From: Leptolyngbya sp. FACHB-261 | GTDB lineage: Bacteria > Cyanobacteriota > Cyanobacteriia > FACHB-261 | Assembly: GCF_014696065.1 (NCBI RefSeq) | Contig: NZ_JACJPL010000024.1 | Coordinates: 186,001-250,000, forward strand | Direction: 5' to 3' | DNA: 64,000 bases | Part shown: positions 1 to 9,448 of the stretch, piece after piece | Layout of the letters: each line of letters opens with the position of its first letter | Position numbering within the stretch: the stretch's first letter is position 1 | Made by a program: the position numbers and the translations under genes | The notes under the pieces: generated by a model | Databases searched by the model: none | The model's input: the letters and a program-made list of their open reading frames with translations, nothing else | Told to the model about the DNA's origin: nothing

Positions 1-252
1 GCGGATCGACATTTCAACCACGGGCAGGTCACAACCCGCTGCGACCAGTTCCTCAAAGCCGATCCCCACCGATCGCAGACATTCCACACGAGCGGCTTCC
101 ATCCAAGCGACGTAGGTGCCGTGCCAAGCAGAACCTGAGTAGTCGGTGTCTTGAGGCTGAACTCGTACTGGGTACTCAAACCAGCTTGATTGAACGGTGA
201 GTTCATTTTGGGGCAGTGCTTTAGGGTTGGGTTCAGGGGTTAGAGACTTCAT
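1..252 (-). CDS. acyl-CoA thioesterase, 4HBT hotdog family (N-terminal part, runs off the window)
   Basis: The gene reads leftwards and is cut by the window start, so only the first 84 codons are visible. The visible part carries the 4-hydroxybenzoyl-CoA thioesterase signature: VRVQPQDTDYSGSAWHGTY followed by W-M-E-A-A-R-V-E. Asp37 lines up with the catalytic Asp17 of the Pseudomonas enzyme. Family members hydrolyse acyl-CoA thioesters as soluble multimers. In cyanobacteria a close relative makes 1,4-dihydroxy-2-naphthoate for phylloquinone, but from this fragment that role is only a possibility. The start is uncertain: ATG at 252 is used, and an in-frame ATG at 264 would add four residues. 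Neither has a good ribosome binding site. Confidence 0.8.
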   Translation of the reverse strand, partial: MKSLTPEPNPKALPQNELTVQSSWFEYPVRVQPQDTDYSGSAWHGTYVAWMEAARVECLRSVGIGFEELVAAGCDLPVVEMSIR

Positions 253-307
253 CGTTACAGCCATGCTTAGGGCGATCGTCACATCACCTTCAATTTTGGC
301 CTCTAGC

Positions 308-631
308 TCAATGGCTTCTAGCACCCAGATTCAAGCCCAGCACGCCCAGGATGATCAACCCCACAGAGGCAACTTTCAGAGAGGTCAACGGTTCCCTGAA
401 CCACAAAACCCCGATCGCTGCAATTAAAGCAGTTCCCAAACCAGACCAGACAGCATAAGCAACACTGACATCAATGCGCTTCAGCGCCAGAGTGAGACAG
501 CTAAAACACAACCCGTAAAAAACAAAAATCAACACTGAGGGCCAAAAGCGGGTGAACCCTTGTGACAGTTTCATACAGGTTGTGCCCGACACCTCTAAAA
601 CGATTGCCAGAACTAAATATAACCAGCTCAT
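308..631 (-). CDS. small multidrug resistance (SMR/EmrE-like) efflux protein
   Basis: The 107-residue product has four hydrophobic helices and the length usual for the SMR family. A glutamate lies in the first helix (AIVLEVSGTTCMKLS, about residue 13), equivalent to the essential Glu14 of EmrE. The segment RIDVSVAYAVWSGLG is the typical third-helix motif of the QacE/EmrE branch. Such proteins are inner-membrane dimers that exchange protons for cationic compounds or guanidinium-type substrates. No second SMR gene lies next to it, so a homodimer is more likely than a paired heterodimer. The substrate cannot be read from the sequence. Its start codon (629-631) is well supported by family length. 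Confidence 0.9.
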   Translation of the reverse strand: MSWLYLVLAIVLEVSGTTCMKLSQGFTRFWPSVLIFVFYGLCFSCLTLALKRIDVSVAYAVWSGLGTALIAAIGVLWFREPLTSLKVASVGLIILGVLGLNLGARSH

Positions 632-946
632 AATCTCAGATTCCTAGGTAAAGTGTGGCGCAGTTTTTGTATCAATTGCTGTTGCAGCTTCTCTGTTCTT
701 ACCACGTTAATTTCTAAGAAAGTAACAAACCCAGAAAATAATAAACCCAGTTTTTTGGAGACAGCAACAAAAAACTGGTATATGTTTAGCTCGGATAGCA
801 GGTGCAAAATCATACTAAAATTGAACCTTTAAAACAAGCTTTAAAGCTGAGTTTGCTGGAGATCAGCCGCAGGAGGCACGTTGCCGTTTCTCCAGGATTT
901 CTATAATTGAGGACTTGAATTTGTTCCTCTCACATGAGAGCAGGTA
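632..946. other. intergenic region between divergent SMR and histidine kinase genes
   Basis: This AT-rich gap should hold the divergent promoters of the SMR gene and the kinase. A 61-codon open frame on the minus strand shares an ATGA overlap with the SMR start, but it resembles nothing known and is not called. A short palindrome (CTCTCA CA TGAGAG, 927-940) overlaps the likely ribosome binding site of the kinase, so it could fold over it. Confidence 0.5.
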
Positions 947-3055
947 ATGGGTAGCTCGCCGCACCGCCAAACTCCTAGGGGTCAGGAAAGAGATGTTGCC
1001 TTGCAGAAGCACGATCAAGAGCTTGAGCAGGGACTTCAGCCATCTGTAGCAATCAAACAGTGCCTGCAAACAGATTTATACAAGGCCCTTCTACAAGCGC
1101 AGAGCGACCTGGGCGAAGGCTCCTTGATTACTGATGGCTCACAGATCTTATGCGTTAATGAAGCGTTTCGTAAGATTAGCGGCTACAACGAGACTGAGCT
1201 ACTAGCCTTATCCTCTCTAAATGACTTAGTCATTGCAGGATACCATCCACTTCAGAATGGCTTTCGGCCCCCTGAGGGATTTCAAGTTTCCTCAGAGCTT
1301 CTGCCACAGAATGGTCAAAAGGACGTCACGCAAAATCATCTCCGAAACTGTTTTAAAACTGCCATCCGACACAAGAACGGACAGTTTGTAGAGCTAGAAG
1401 TTGCAGTCAAAGCTTTCGCTGTAGAAGAAAGCTCTCATCTATTAATAATTGCCCGTAAACTTAGTCGGTACGAGCAAATTGAGGCACTTCAAATTAGTGA
1501 CCAACGCTTTCGGGCAACCTTCGAGCAGGCTGCTGTTGGCATGGCGCATGTCGGACTTGAAGGACAATGGCTACTGGTGAATCAGAAGCTCTGCGACATT
1601 CTAGGCTATAGCCGTGAAGAATTGCTACTGCGAACATTCCAAGACATTACTTACCCTGACGACCTGGATACCGATCTGGGCTACGTTCGTCAAATGTTAG
1701 CGAATAATATTCAGACTTACTCGATTGAAAAGCGTTATCTTCACAAAAGTGGTTCAGTAGTCTGGGCAAACCTAACAGTGTCACTGGTTCGCAAGCCCTC
1801 AGGCGAGCCGGATTACTTCATTGCAGCGATTGAGAATATTGATGAGCGTAAGCAAGCCGAAGCTGAGTTGAACCAATCGCTCAAAGAGCTTGCAGATCTG
1901 ACTTCAGCCCTGGATGAATCTTCCATTGTGGATGTATCAGATCAGCATGGGATCATTCAGTATGTCAATGATAAGTTCTGCGAGATTTCCCAATATTCTC
2001 GGGAAGAGCTAATTGGCCAAGACCACCAGTTGCTCAATTCTAGCTATCACTCCAAACAGTTTATTCAAAGTCTTTGGGCCACGATTGGTCAGGGTAAAGT
2101 TTGGCAGGGCGAGATTAGAAACCGAGCCAAAGATGGTAGCTTCTATTGGGTTGATACGACAATTGTGCCGTTCCTGGAGCCGAATAAAACTCCTTATCAA
2201 TATGTCGCGATCCGCACAGATGTCACCAGTCGTAAAGAGGCCGAGGCGAAGCTTGCAGAGCTCAATGCTGACCTGGAACATCAAGTGCGGGAGCGAACAG
2301 CTCAATTAGAAAGGCAAATGGAGGAGCTAAAGCAGCTTAATGCACTGAAGGATGATTTTTTAAGTACTGTCTCCCATGAGCTACGCACGCCCATGGCAAA
2401 TATTAAAATGGCTTTGCGAATGCTACAGGTCGCTAGCACGCCCCAACAGCAAAGCCGCTATCTACAGATTTTGCACAATGAATGCGCTCGGGAAATTAAC
2501 CTAATCAACGACCTGCTAGATCTGCAACGGTTGGAGACTGGGCCTCAGCCATTGCTGCTGTCAGCACTACGGTTGCAAAGCTGGCTGCCTGAACTAATCG
2601 CGCCTTTTGAAGAGCGGGCAAAAGACCGGCAGCAAGTTCTCCAGCTTCAGATCTCAGCCGATTTGCCCCCCTTGCTATCCGACCCAGCAAGCTTGGAACG
2701 AACTCTGGCAGAACTGATCAACAATGCTTGTAAATACTCGCCTCCCGGTGCTGAGATTAAAGTAGTTGCTCGCCGTTCCGAACACACCCCTGGAGCCGCT
2801 CTGATCCAAGTGTGCAATTCTGGCGTTGTGATCCCAGCTCGAGAACAGAACCGGATCTTTGAAAAGTTCTATCGAATTCCGAGTGCAGACCCTTGGAAGC
2901 AGGGGGGTACTGGCTTGGGCTTAGCCTTAGTCCAAAAGTTAGTGCAGAGGTTAGGGGGCACTATTCAGGTTGAGAGTACTTCAGAGCTGACGACGTTTAG
3001 CATTGAACTGCCGAAACCCAACTCGCTGACAGGTTCGTCTTCCAATCACAATTGA
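947..3055 (+). CDS. PAS-domain sensor histidine kinase
   Basis: The 702-residue protein has no membrane segment and is probably cytosolic. In order it contains three PAS domains (about 40-165, 185-300 and 310-430; the second and third have PAC ends ENIDERKQAEAEL and RTDVTSRKEAEAKL) and a short coiled coil. A HisKA dimerisation domain follows with the phospho-acceptor His477 in STVSHELRTPMANIK. The HATPase domain has the N box (NNACKYSPPGAEI) and G2 box (GTGLGLALVQKL). It should autophosphorylate in response to a PAS-sensed cue such as light, redox or a ligand, and pass the phosphate to a response regulator. No regulator gene is adjacent, so it is an orphan kinase. It ends 45 bp from a convergent gene. 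Confidence 0.93.
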   Translation: MGSSPHRQTPRGQERDVALQKHDQELEQGLQPSVAIKQCLQTDLYKALLQAQSDLGEGSLITDGSQILCVNEAFRKISGYNETELLALSSLNDLVIAGYHPLQNGFRPPEGFQVSSELLPQNGQKDVTQNHLRNCFKTAIRHKNGQFVELEVAVKAFAVEESSHLLIIARKLSRYEQIEALQISDQRFRATFEQAAVGMAHVGLEGQWLLVNQKLCDILGYSREELLLRTFQDITYPDDLDTDLGYVRQMLANNIQTYSIEKRYLHKSGSVVWANLTVSLVRKPSGEPDYFIAAIENIDERKQAEAELNQSLKELADLTSALDESSIVDVSDQHGIIQYVNDKFCEISQYSREELIGQDHQLLNSSYHSKQFIQSLWATIGQGKVWQGEIRNRAKDGSFYWVDTTIVPFLEPNKTPYQYVAIRTDVTSRKEAEAKLAELNADLEHQVRERTAQLERQMEELKQLNALKDDFLSTVSHELRTPMANIKMALRMLQVASTPQQQSRYLQILHNECAREINLINDLLDLQRLETGPQPLLLSALRLQSWLPELIAPFEERAKDRQQVLQLQISADLPPLLSDPASLERTLAELINNACKYSPPGAEIKVVARRSEHTPGAALIQVCNSGVVIPAREQNRIFEKFYRIPSADPWKQGGTGLGLALVQKLVQRLGGTIQVESTSELTTFSIELPKPNSLTGSSSNHN

Positions 3056-3100
3056 GAGCAATCCTACCGCTACTCCAGAGCTGAAATCTAGAGCTGAACC

Positions 3101-3835
3101 TTAGGGTTCTTCAGCTGAGGTCATTGGGTTGGAGTTGCCATCAGCGATATTTGGAAGTGCAGCCGCATAATACTTTTGCAGGAAGCTTCTTCTGCAACCC
3201 ATCCGGCGCAAAACCTCAGGCAGGTCTCTACGTCTCACATCTTTTAAAACGGTAGCAATGATCATTTTGACTTGTTCCGTTCTAGAAGAGATATTATCAA
3301 TCATATCTAGTTGCTGCTGATAGCTTTCTTTGCGTTCCCGGGTGAGAGAAACATCACTGATCACAAAGTAGTTTTCTAGAAAATCTAAGCCATCATTGAG
3401 GTCAGAGCTAGCGTTAAGCTCATCCTCGACATCGGTCCAAAATTCCGCTGCTTTCCGAGTTTGGCTGGCGGCAATTAAATCGTACGCAATATTGACAATA
3501 TAATCGTAAAAGGGTTTAATATCAGTTCTAAGAGAACCGACTTTAGTGCGCGAGTTCAGCAACGCCACAAAACCAAAGCCAAAGAGAACCGCTTCAATAA
3601 TCAAATAAATGTCAATGGTCGGTTTGGACGAAAGCGAAAACGCAAACCAAAAAGGAAGGCAAGGCATCAGCAATTCAGCTACTAGCCAAAGCCAAAAGCC
3701 AAAACTCTTCTGAGGCTCAAAAAAAGCGAGTATTTTGCATTTTTCACTGAGTTCTCGATAGGCAACCAGAGTATTAAAAACCCCAGGCAGCAGCGCAACC
3801 CCAATCCAGGGCAACCAACTCAGCAAGTCATTCAC
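3101..3835 (-). CDS. conserved-looking membrane protein of unknown function, coupled to the wHTH gene
   Basis: The frame is open further upstream, but the best start is GTG at 3833-3835, which overlaps the TGA of the preceding gene as GTGA. This gives 244 residues. Three hydrophobic stretches are visible: LLSWLPWIGVALLPGVFNTL near the N-terminus, a Trp/Phe-rich segment around residues 45-70, and IDIYLIIEAVLFGFGFVALL. A charged cytoplasmic-looking tail of about 140 residues rich in helix-forming residues follows. No domain was recognised. The 4-base overlap implies translational coupling with the upstream winged-helix protein, so the two probably act together. The second half of its last codons touches a 13-bp imperfect tandem repeat at 3077-3102. 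Confidence 0.65.
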   Translation of the reverse strand: MNDLLSWLPWIGVALLPGVFNTLVAYRELSEKCKILAFFEPQKSFGFWLWLVAELLMPCLPFWFAFSLSSKPTIDIYLIIEAVLFGFGFVALLNSRTKVGSLRTDIKPFYDYIVNIAYDLIAASQTRKAAEFWTDVEDELNASSDLNDGLDFLENYFVISDVSLTRERKESYQQQLDMIDNISSRTEQVKMIIATVLKDVRRRDLPEVLRRMGCRRSFLQKYYAAALPNIADGNSNPMTSAEEP

Positions 3836-4596
3836 GGAGCAGTACCCTTTCGGCCAAACATGACGACAGGATGCAGGCGAAAATGCCCCTTTGCGGTAAG
3901 AGTGAAGTAAGTGTCTTGGTCTGAAAATCTTGGTTCGGTTTGAGTACGCCCAATAATGGGTAGTACTTTGTGCCAAAGGCTACTGGTTGTGGAGTCAACA
4001 TAGCCCTTACACCAGAGCTGCTTGACAACCCCACGTACCGCCTCTAACGGTTGATTTAGAATGTATGACAAATTCTCAACAGTCAATGGTCTTCGTTCTA
4101 AGGCTTGCAGTACATCCCACTCATGGGTTGTTCCTAAAAGCTCTGCTGGCACCGTCAGCAAATACTCTAAAAAGTTTTTGATCTCTCTTGAAATTGGACT
4201 GAATTGCTCCCGAGCTTTGGCTTTTCTAATCTGATGTCTGGCCTCAGCTCTAGGATTCACTGCCGTTAAAATCTCAATAACAGCTTTGCCTAGGTTTTTG
4301 TCTAGCTCGTTTTCACTAGATTCTAGTTTGCGAGCACTCAGCAGAGGCAAAGCTTTAGCCCGCGACTGAATCGTATACTGCTTTTCCAAGCTGGTATGGG
4401 CAGCTTGATAGAGTTGATCGAAACCTTCATGCCTCTCTATCAATTGCTTCAGTCTTGTGAGCCCAGCTTCCCAATCGTGATCTAAGGTTAAGCCTGCTCG
4501 ATGAATCTCCTGATGTAAGTCTTCTGGCAGCTCTGAGTTGATCTGAACCAGCGCGGTCAGGAAGGCTTGAAGCGTGATTGCGTCTTCGACTTTCAT
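3832..4596 (-). CDS. unknown protein with C-terminal winged-helix-like segment
   Basis: ATG at 4596 gives 254 residues; a TTG at 4638 would add 14. The N-terminal two thirds is charged and mostly helical. The C-terminal part, about 165-235, reads like a winged-helix fold: WDVLQALERRPLTVENLS, then AVRGVVKQLWCKGYVD, then a beta-wing-like YFTLTAKGHFRL ending. This suggests DNA binding or a protein-interaction winged helix, but the family was not recognised. It is followed by a membrane protein whose GTG start overlaps its stop codon. A membrane-tethered regulator pair is one reading of the two genes, and it is an inference only. Confidence 0.6.
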   Translation of the reverse strand: MKVEDAITLQAFLTALVQINSELPEDLHQEIHRAGLTLDHDWEAGLTRLKQLIERHEGFDQLYQAAHTSLEKQYTIQSRAKALPLLSARKLESSENELDKNLGKAVIEILTAVNPRAEARHQIRKAKAREQFSPISREIKNFLEYLLTVPAELLGTTHEWDVLQALERRPLTVENLSYILNQPLEAVRGVVKQLWCKGYVDSTTSSLWHKVLPIIGRTQTEPRFSDQDTYFTLTAKGHFRLHPVVMFGRKGTAP

Positions 4597-5048
4597 GACT
4601 GCAACTGCTGAGAATAGTGGATGCGACCCATCAGGCAACTGGTTCTTGCGCCTTAAGGATTTGCTTCAAGGACTTCCTCACAAGAGCTTCCTTGCAAGAA
4701 CTAGAGTGAACTCATTCTATTGACCACCAGTACTGCTGCAAATCTAACCCAGACCAGAGATTCCACAAGGCAAGTGCAAACCGACCGTTAGCCACGCTTG
4801 CAAAGCCACGGGTAGCCTGTAGATAGAAGTCCAACCACGATAAAAGGCTAAAAGCCACTGAGGGCGACTGGGGCTCACAGCAAATCCCTTAAACCCACTC
4901 AGAGCTGCTGTTTAGTCTACTTTTGTTAACAGCTCTACTAAACCCTGCTCTCGCCTAATCCAAGACACAGGCCAAGACTTGCTTAGCCCCCGTAGCGGAT
5001 CCTTTAAGATCGCTAGAGTGCCCCTTGCCCTCTGGTGTTCCGCCTTCT
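4597..5048. promoter_or_regulatory. upstream region of uvrA with interleaved inverted repeats
   Basis: No gene is seen in this gap. Two 7-bp inverted repeats are interleaved about 105-150 bp before the uvrA start. AGAGCTG (4901-4907) matches CAGCTCT (4930-4936), and GTTTAGT (4910-4916) matches ACTAAAC (4937-4943). The two hairpins exclude each other or form binding sites for a regulator. No convincing cyanobacterial LexA box was found, although uvrA is a DNA-repair gene. The exact promoter could not be placed. Confidence 0.4.
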
Positions 5049-7991
5049 ATGCCCGACCACACCCATATTCGTGTCCAGGGTGCCCGCCAGCATAACCTCA
5101 AAGATCTTGATCTGGAAGTCCCACGCGACCAGCTCATCGTGTTTACGGGTGTGTCAGGCTCCGGTAAGTCTTCGCTAGCCTTCGATACGATTTTCGCAGA
5201 GGGACAGCGACGCTATGTTGAGTCGCTGAGCGCCTACGCCCGTCAGTTTTTGGGCCAGCTCGACAAACCCGAGGTTGACTACATCGAGGGGCTATCGCCC
5301 GCTATTTCCATTGACCAAAAATCTACCTCCCACAACCCCCGCTCCACAGTCGGCACGGTCACTGAGATCTATGACTATCTACGCCTGCTGTTTGGACGGG
5401 CAGGAGAACCGCATTGTCCGCATTGTGACCGCTCGATTGCGCCGCAAACCATTGACCAGATGGTAGATCGGGTTATGGAGTTGCCAGATCGCAGCCGATT
5501 CCAGATTCTGGCTCCCGTGGTGCGAGGCAAAAAAGGTACTCACAAGAAGTTGCTCTCAGGCTTAGGGGCAGAAGGGTTTGTGCGCGTGCGCGTCGATGGT
5601 GAAGTCCGCGAACTGAGCGACAACATCGAGCTTGACAAAAACAAAGCCCACAATATCGAGATCGTCATTGACCGTCTGATTCGTCGGGATGGTCTCGAAG
5701 AGCGCTTGACCGACTCACTCACCACTTGCCTGCGCCGCAGCGAGGGCATTGCCATTATCGACCTACTGAACCGCGAGGACAATCAGCCAGCAACAGCCCA
5801 ACCCATGGCAGCTGAGGCTGGCGGGGGTTATGGCAAAGGCGAGCTGAGTTTGGTAGCGGATCCAGACACTACTCAAGAACTGGTTTTCTCTGAAAACTTT
5901 GCCTGTCCAGTCCACGGCGCTGTGATGGAAGAACTGTCGCCGCGCCTGTTCTCCTTTAATTCACCCTACGGCGCCTGTCCTGCTTGTCATGGGCTCGGTT
6001 TTCTGCGCACCTTTTCAGCAGAGCTGGTCATTCCTGACCCTAGTTTGCCGGTGTATGCGGCCATCGCGCCTTGGTCCGACAAAGACAACACCTACTATTT
6101 CTCACTGCTTTACAGCCTCGGTCAGACGCTTCACTTCGATCTCCAGACACCCTGGGAAAAATTAAGTGCGGAGCAACGGCATACGATTCTGCACGGCAGC
6201 GAAGAGAAGATCTTTGTGGATGTCGATTCGCGCTTCCGCGAAGGCAAGGGCTATTACAAGCGCTACGAGGGCGTTCTGCCCATGCTACAGCGCCAGTATG
6301 ACGACACCAGCTCCGAACTGCACAAAGCCAAACTAGAGCAGTACCTGGTTAATCAGGCTTGTGAGAGCTGCCAGGGTGCTCGCCTCAAGCCCGAGTCACT
6401 CTCGGTACGCGTGGGCCAGCACCGCATCACAGAGCTGACTGCGGTTAGCGTCGACGAATGCTTGCACCGACTCAATCATCTGGAGCTAGCGCCCCGAGCC
6501 CGGCAAATTGCCGACCAGGTGCTACGCGAAATCCGTGCCCGTCTGCAATTCTTGCTGGATGTGGGCCTGGACTATCTGACACTTGAGCGCTCGGCAATGA
6601 GCCTCTCAGGCGGAGAAGCCCAACGCATTCGCCTGGCGACCCAAATTGGCTCGGGACTGACGGGCGTGCTCTATGTCCTAGATGAACCCAGCATCGGTCT
6701 GCACCAACGGGACAACGCTCGGTTGCTGGCAACTTTATTCAAGCTCAAGTCGTTGGGCAATACCCTGATCGTGGTGGAGCACGATGAGGATACAATCCGC
6801 GCTGCCGATTATCTAGTTGATATCGGACCGGGAGCGGGGGTTCATGGGGGACGCATTGTTGCCCAGGGCAATGTCGACGCGATAGAGAACTGCCTGGAGT
6901 CGCTGACCGGTGCCTATCTTTCTGGCCGCTCCCGCATTGAAACTCCAGCAGAGCGACGACCTGGCAATGGGCGTTCGCTAGAAATCGTTGATGCTCACCG
7001 CAATAATCTCAAAAACATCACAGTTGAGATCCCGCTAGGCAAGCTGGTCTCGATCACGGGCGTCTCAGGCTCCGGTAAATCAACCCTGGTCAATGAGATT
7101 TTGCTGCCCTACCTAGACCATCATCTGGGGCGCAAGATTCCTAAACCGACCGAGGTCAAACAGATCAATGGCCTCAAGGCGCTGGACAAGGTGATCGTGA
7201 TTGACCAGTCACCGATTGGCCGCACACCCCGCTCCAATGCCGCCACCTACACTGGCGCTTTCGACGCCATCCGCGACACGCTCACCCTGACAACAGAGGC
7301 TAAGGCGCGCGGTTACAAGCCCGGCCAGTTCTCCTTCAACGTCAAAGGCGGACGCTGTGAGGCTTGTGGCGGACAGGGCGTAAACGTGATCGAGATGAAT
7401 TTCCTGCCCGATGTCTATGTGCAGTGCGAAGTCTGCAAAGGCAGCCGTTACAACCGCGAAACGCTCCAGGTTAAATACAAAGGCAAAAATATTGCTGACA
7501 TCCTGGACATGACCATCGAAGAAGCCTGTGACTTCTTCCAGAACATCCCCAAAGCCGCTAGCAAACTGGAAACCCTGGTCGATGTCGGCTTAGGCTACAT
7601 CCGGCTAGGACAATCAGCACCAACCCTCTCCGGAGGTGAGGCTCAACGGGTGAAATTGGCAACAGAGCTGTCACGCCGCGCCACCGGCAAGACCCTCTAC
7701 CTGATCGACGAACCGACAACGGGCTTGAGCTTCTATGACGTCCACAAGCTCCTAGACGTCCTGCAACGGCTGGTGGACCGGGGCAATACCGTGCTGGTGA
7801 TTGAGCACAACCTGGACGTGATTCGCTGCTGTGACTGGCTGATTGACCTGGGGCCAGAGGGCGGCAACCGGGGCGGCGAAGTCATTGCCGTCGGGACACC
7901 TGAGCAGGTGGCCGAAGTTCCCCAGTCCTATACGGGGCAGTATCTCAAGCAAGTTTTGAAGCGTTACCCACCGACTCAGTCGCCTCAGTAA
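5049..7991 (+). CDS. uvrA: excinuclease ABC subunit UvrA
   Basis: UvrA is the damage-recognition ATPase of nucleotide excision repair; it loads UvrB at DNA lesions. The frame opens at 5025, but ATG 5049 ([17 protein letters not shown]) matches the usual N-terminus and gives 980 residues, a normal length. Both ABC modules are complete: Walker [13 protein letters not shown] and [13 protein letters not shown], signature motifs [13 protein letters not shown] and [13 protein letters not shown], and Walker [11 protein letters not shown] and [10 protein letters not shown]. Two zinc fingers are present: one starts CPVH and closes ACPACHGLG, the other starts CEACGGQG and closes [10 protein letters not shown]. 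Its last 47 bp are overlapped by the convergent pentapeptide gene. Confidence 0.98.
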   Translation: MPDHTHIRVQGARQHNLKDLDLEVPRDQLIVFTGVSGSGKSSLAFDTIFAEGQRRYVESLSAYARQFLGQLDKPEVDYIEGLSPAISIDQKSTSHNPRSTVGTVTEIYDYLRLLFGRAGEPHCPHCDRSIAPQTIDQMVDRVMELPDRSRFQILAPVVRGKKGTHKKLLSGLGAEGFVRVRVDGEVRELSDNIELDKNKAHNIEIVIDRLIRRDGLEERLTDSLTTCLRRSEGIAIIDLLNREDNQPATAQPMAAEAGGGYGKGELSLVADPDTTQELVFSENFACPVHGAVMEELSPRLFSFNSPYGACPACHGLGFLRTFSAELVIPDPSLPVYAAIAPWSDKDNTYYFSLLYSLGQTLHFDLQTPWEKLSAEQRHTILHGSEEKIFVDVDSRFREGKGYYKRYEGVLPMLQRQYDDTSSELHKAKLEQYLVNQACESCQGARLKPESLSVRVGQHRITELTAVSVDECLHRLNHLELAPRARQIADQVLREIRARLQFLLDVGLDYLTLERSAMSLSGGEAQRIRLATQIGSGLTGVLYVLDEPSIGLHQRDNARLLATLFKLKSLGNTLIVVEHDEDTIRAADYLVDIGPGAGVHGGRIVAQGNVDAIENCLESLTGAYLSGRSRIETPAERRPGNGRSLEIVDAHRNNLKNITVEIPLGKLVSITGVSGSGKSTLVNEILLPYLDHHLGRKIPKPTEVKQINGLKALDKVIVIDQSPIGRTPRSNAATYTGAFDAIRDTLTLTTEAKARGYKPGQFSFNVKGGRCEACGGQGVNVIEMNFLPDVYVQCEVCKGSRYNRETLQVKYKGKNIADILDMTIEEACDFFQNIPKAASKLETLVDVGLGYIRLGQSAPTLSGGEAQRVKLATELSRRATGKTLYLIDEPTTGLSFYDVHKLLDVLQRLVDRGNTVLVIEHNLDVIRCCDWLIDLGPEGGNRGGEVIAVGTPEQVAEVPQSYTGQYLKQVLKRYPPTQSPQ

Positions 7992-9354
7992 ATTGAGCTT
8001 GCTCCAGGTTTTGGGCTGCTGTCCAGTTGATCTCGGCTAAGGTTGCCTGCCTGAAATCAGTGTTGGGCAGGCAAGCAGCACTGAAATCAACCCCGGTTAA
8101 GTCAGCTCCTTGAAAACTGGTGCCTTTAGCCATCGCAACCATCAAAGCCCATCGCCGTAGCCAGCCCAGCTCAGCCTGTCCCGCCAGAGCTTGGCGGCTC
8201 AGCTCCACGCCAGCCAGCAAGACTAACCAACCGACCGTTGCCCAACCACCCGCTCTAGACCAGGCTTCAGAACCGATGCCAGCATTGCGGGCTAGGGCTC
8301 TGAGGCGGGCGGCAGCAGCCACACCGGCGACCGCTCCAGCCCCTGCCCCAGACAGAGTGAATACCTCAGCCCGGCTCACTACGCTGCCCAACGCAAACGC
8401 GCCTAGAGTCAGCAGAAGGGCCAGTGGACCGATGGTGCCCCCCGCTCCCAGACTGGCTTGGGCCACGGCTCCCACCCAAGCCCCTGCCCAAGCCCAAGCC
8501 ACTACTTCTCCGGCACTGCCTGACACTGCGACAGCTGCGGCTACTAGCATTGCCAGCACCACTGTGCCAATTGCTGCGACAATGCCACCAACAGCACCAG
8601 CCCAGGCACCGGCTAAGGCCCAGTCCAGAGCGCCTGCCCCAGAAAGCACCGCCTTGCCTGCGAACATCCAGCTCCGCAGCGCTCCCATACCTAAAGCCAG
8701 TGGCAGCATCAGCGCTAAGGCCCAGCCTAGCTTTCGTCCCGGCTTGCCCAGTCTTAACCTAGCTACAGTCACCGCCAAAACAGCCAGTCCCGCCCAAGTT
8801 GCTGACCCCAGCGTGGCTTCCTTTAGAGCCCAGGCACCGGTGCCAGCGCCTAGCCAGACAGCTGCCAATTCCCAGCTTCGTCCGGCAGCCAAGAGCCCAG
8901 CACCGATTGCCGCCCCCACTAGGGCATTGATGCCGAGCCCGGCCAAAGCGCCAGCCCCAGCCCCAGCACTACCACCTGCTAAACCAGCAGCCAGTAGCCA
9001 GCCCAAGCCAGAGCGCAGAGGCGGACGAAGCAGGCAGGCTAGGCCGTAAACCAGCAGCAACCCGACGATGACAGCACTTGCCGCCTGGACTGCGGCTTCG
9101 CTGCGTTGGGTGAGCAAAAACAGCTCGGCCCAGCCATATCCCCCTAGCGTACAGAGCCCTAACAAAACTCCCACCAGGCCAACTCGCCAGGAGTTAGGGA
9201 GACCAGCCTTGGCTTGCCTAAAATTGGCCTCCGCTAGGATTGCCCCGCTGAAATCTGTGCCTCGGAGATCAGCTCTCTCAAAGTTTGCACCGGTCAAATC
9301 CTGGCCTTTAAAGCAGCGACCCTGGAGATTCTGTCCCGAGAAATCTTGGGGCAT
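7945..9354 (-). CDS. pentapeptide-repeat protein with a central multi-helix membrane domain
   Basis: The 469-residue product has pentapeptide repeats at both ends and a long Ala/Gly/Trp/Leu-rich hydrophobic core between them. The N-terminal block runs from [20 protein letters not shown] to about residue 50. The C-terminal block starts at [19 protein letters not shown] and runs to the end. The core, about 60-400, holds roughly ten or more hydrophobic segments. Pentapeptide repeats fold into a right-handed quadrilateral beta helix, so both ends probably form small helices on one membrane side. The function is unknown. ATG 9354 is preferred to an upstream TTG at 9363. The gene overlaps the uvrA 3' end tail to tail by 47 bp. 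Its composition makes the opposite strand look open (8120-9049), which is an artefact. Confidence 0.8.
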   Translation of the reverse strand: MPQDFSGQNLQGRCFKGQDLTGANFERADLRGTDFSGAILAEANFRQAKAGLPNSWRVGLVGVLLGLCTLGGYGWAELFLLTQRSEAAVQAASAVIVGLLLVYGLACLLRPPLRSGLGWLLAAGLAGGSAGAGAGALAGLGINALVGAAIGAGLLAAGRSWELAAVWLGAGTGAWALKEATLGSATWAGLAVLAVTVARLRLGKPGRKLGWALALMLPLALGMGALRSWMFAGKAVLSGAGALDWALAGAWAGAVGGIVAAIGTVVLAMLVAAAVAVSGSAGEVVAWAWAGAWVGAVAQASLGAGGTIGPLALLLTLGAFALGSVVSRAEVFTLSGAGAGAVAGVAAAARLRALARNAGIGSEAWSRAGGWATVGWLVLLAGVELSRQALAGQAELGWLRRWALMVAMAKGTSFQGADLTGVDFSAACLPNTDFRQATLAEINWTAAQNLEQAQFTEATESVGNASKLA

Positions 9355-9448
9355 GACAACCAAAAATGATCAAACAAGCGCGCCGCAACGGTAGCACACT
9401 TGTTTTTCCTGCTCTGGTCGCTTGAGTTCCGTACACTGATTCGTACAC

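Noticed and set aside
628-813. 61-codon minus-strand frame overlapping the SMR start by ATGA
   Set aside because: The composition is AT-driven and no homology is recognised. The overlap alone is weak evidence, and the region must also hold the SMR promoter.
863-1069. 68-codon minus-strand frame across the kinase start
   Set aside because: It overlaps the well-supported kinase gene and its promoter, with no recognisable product.
4597-5048. LexA box upstream of uvrA
   Set aside because: AGTAC occurs near 4730, but the second half-site of the cyanobacterial AGTAC-type LexA box is missing.
8120-9049. Long plus-strand open frame rich in Ala, Pro and Ser
   Set aside because: It is the mirror of the minus-strand pentapeptide/membrane gene, whose Gly/Ala/Trp-rich codons read without stops as Ala/Pro on the other strand. 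It has no recognisable domain, while the minus strand has clear pentapeptide repeats.
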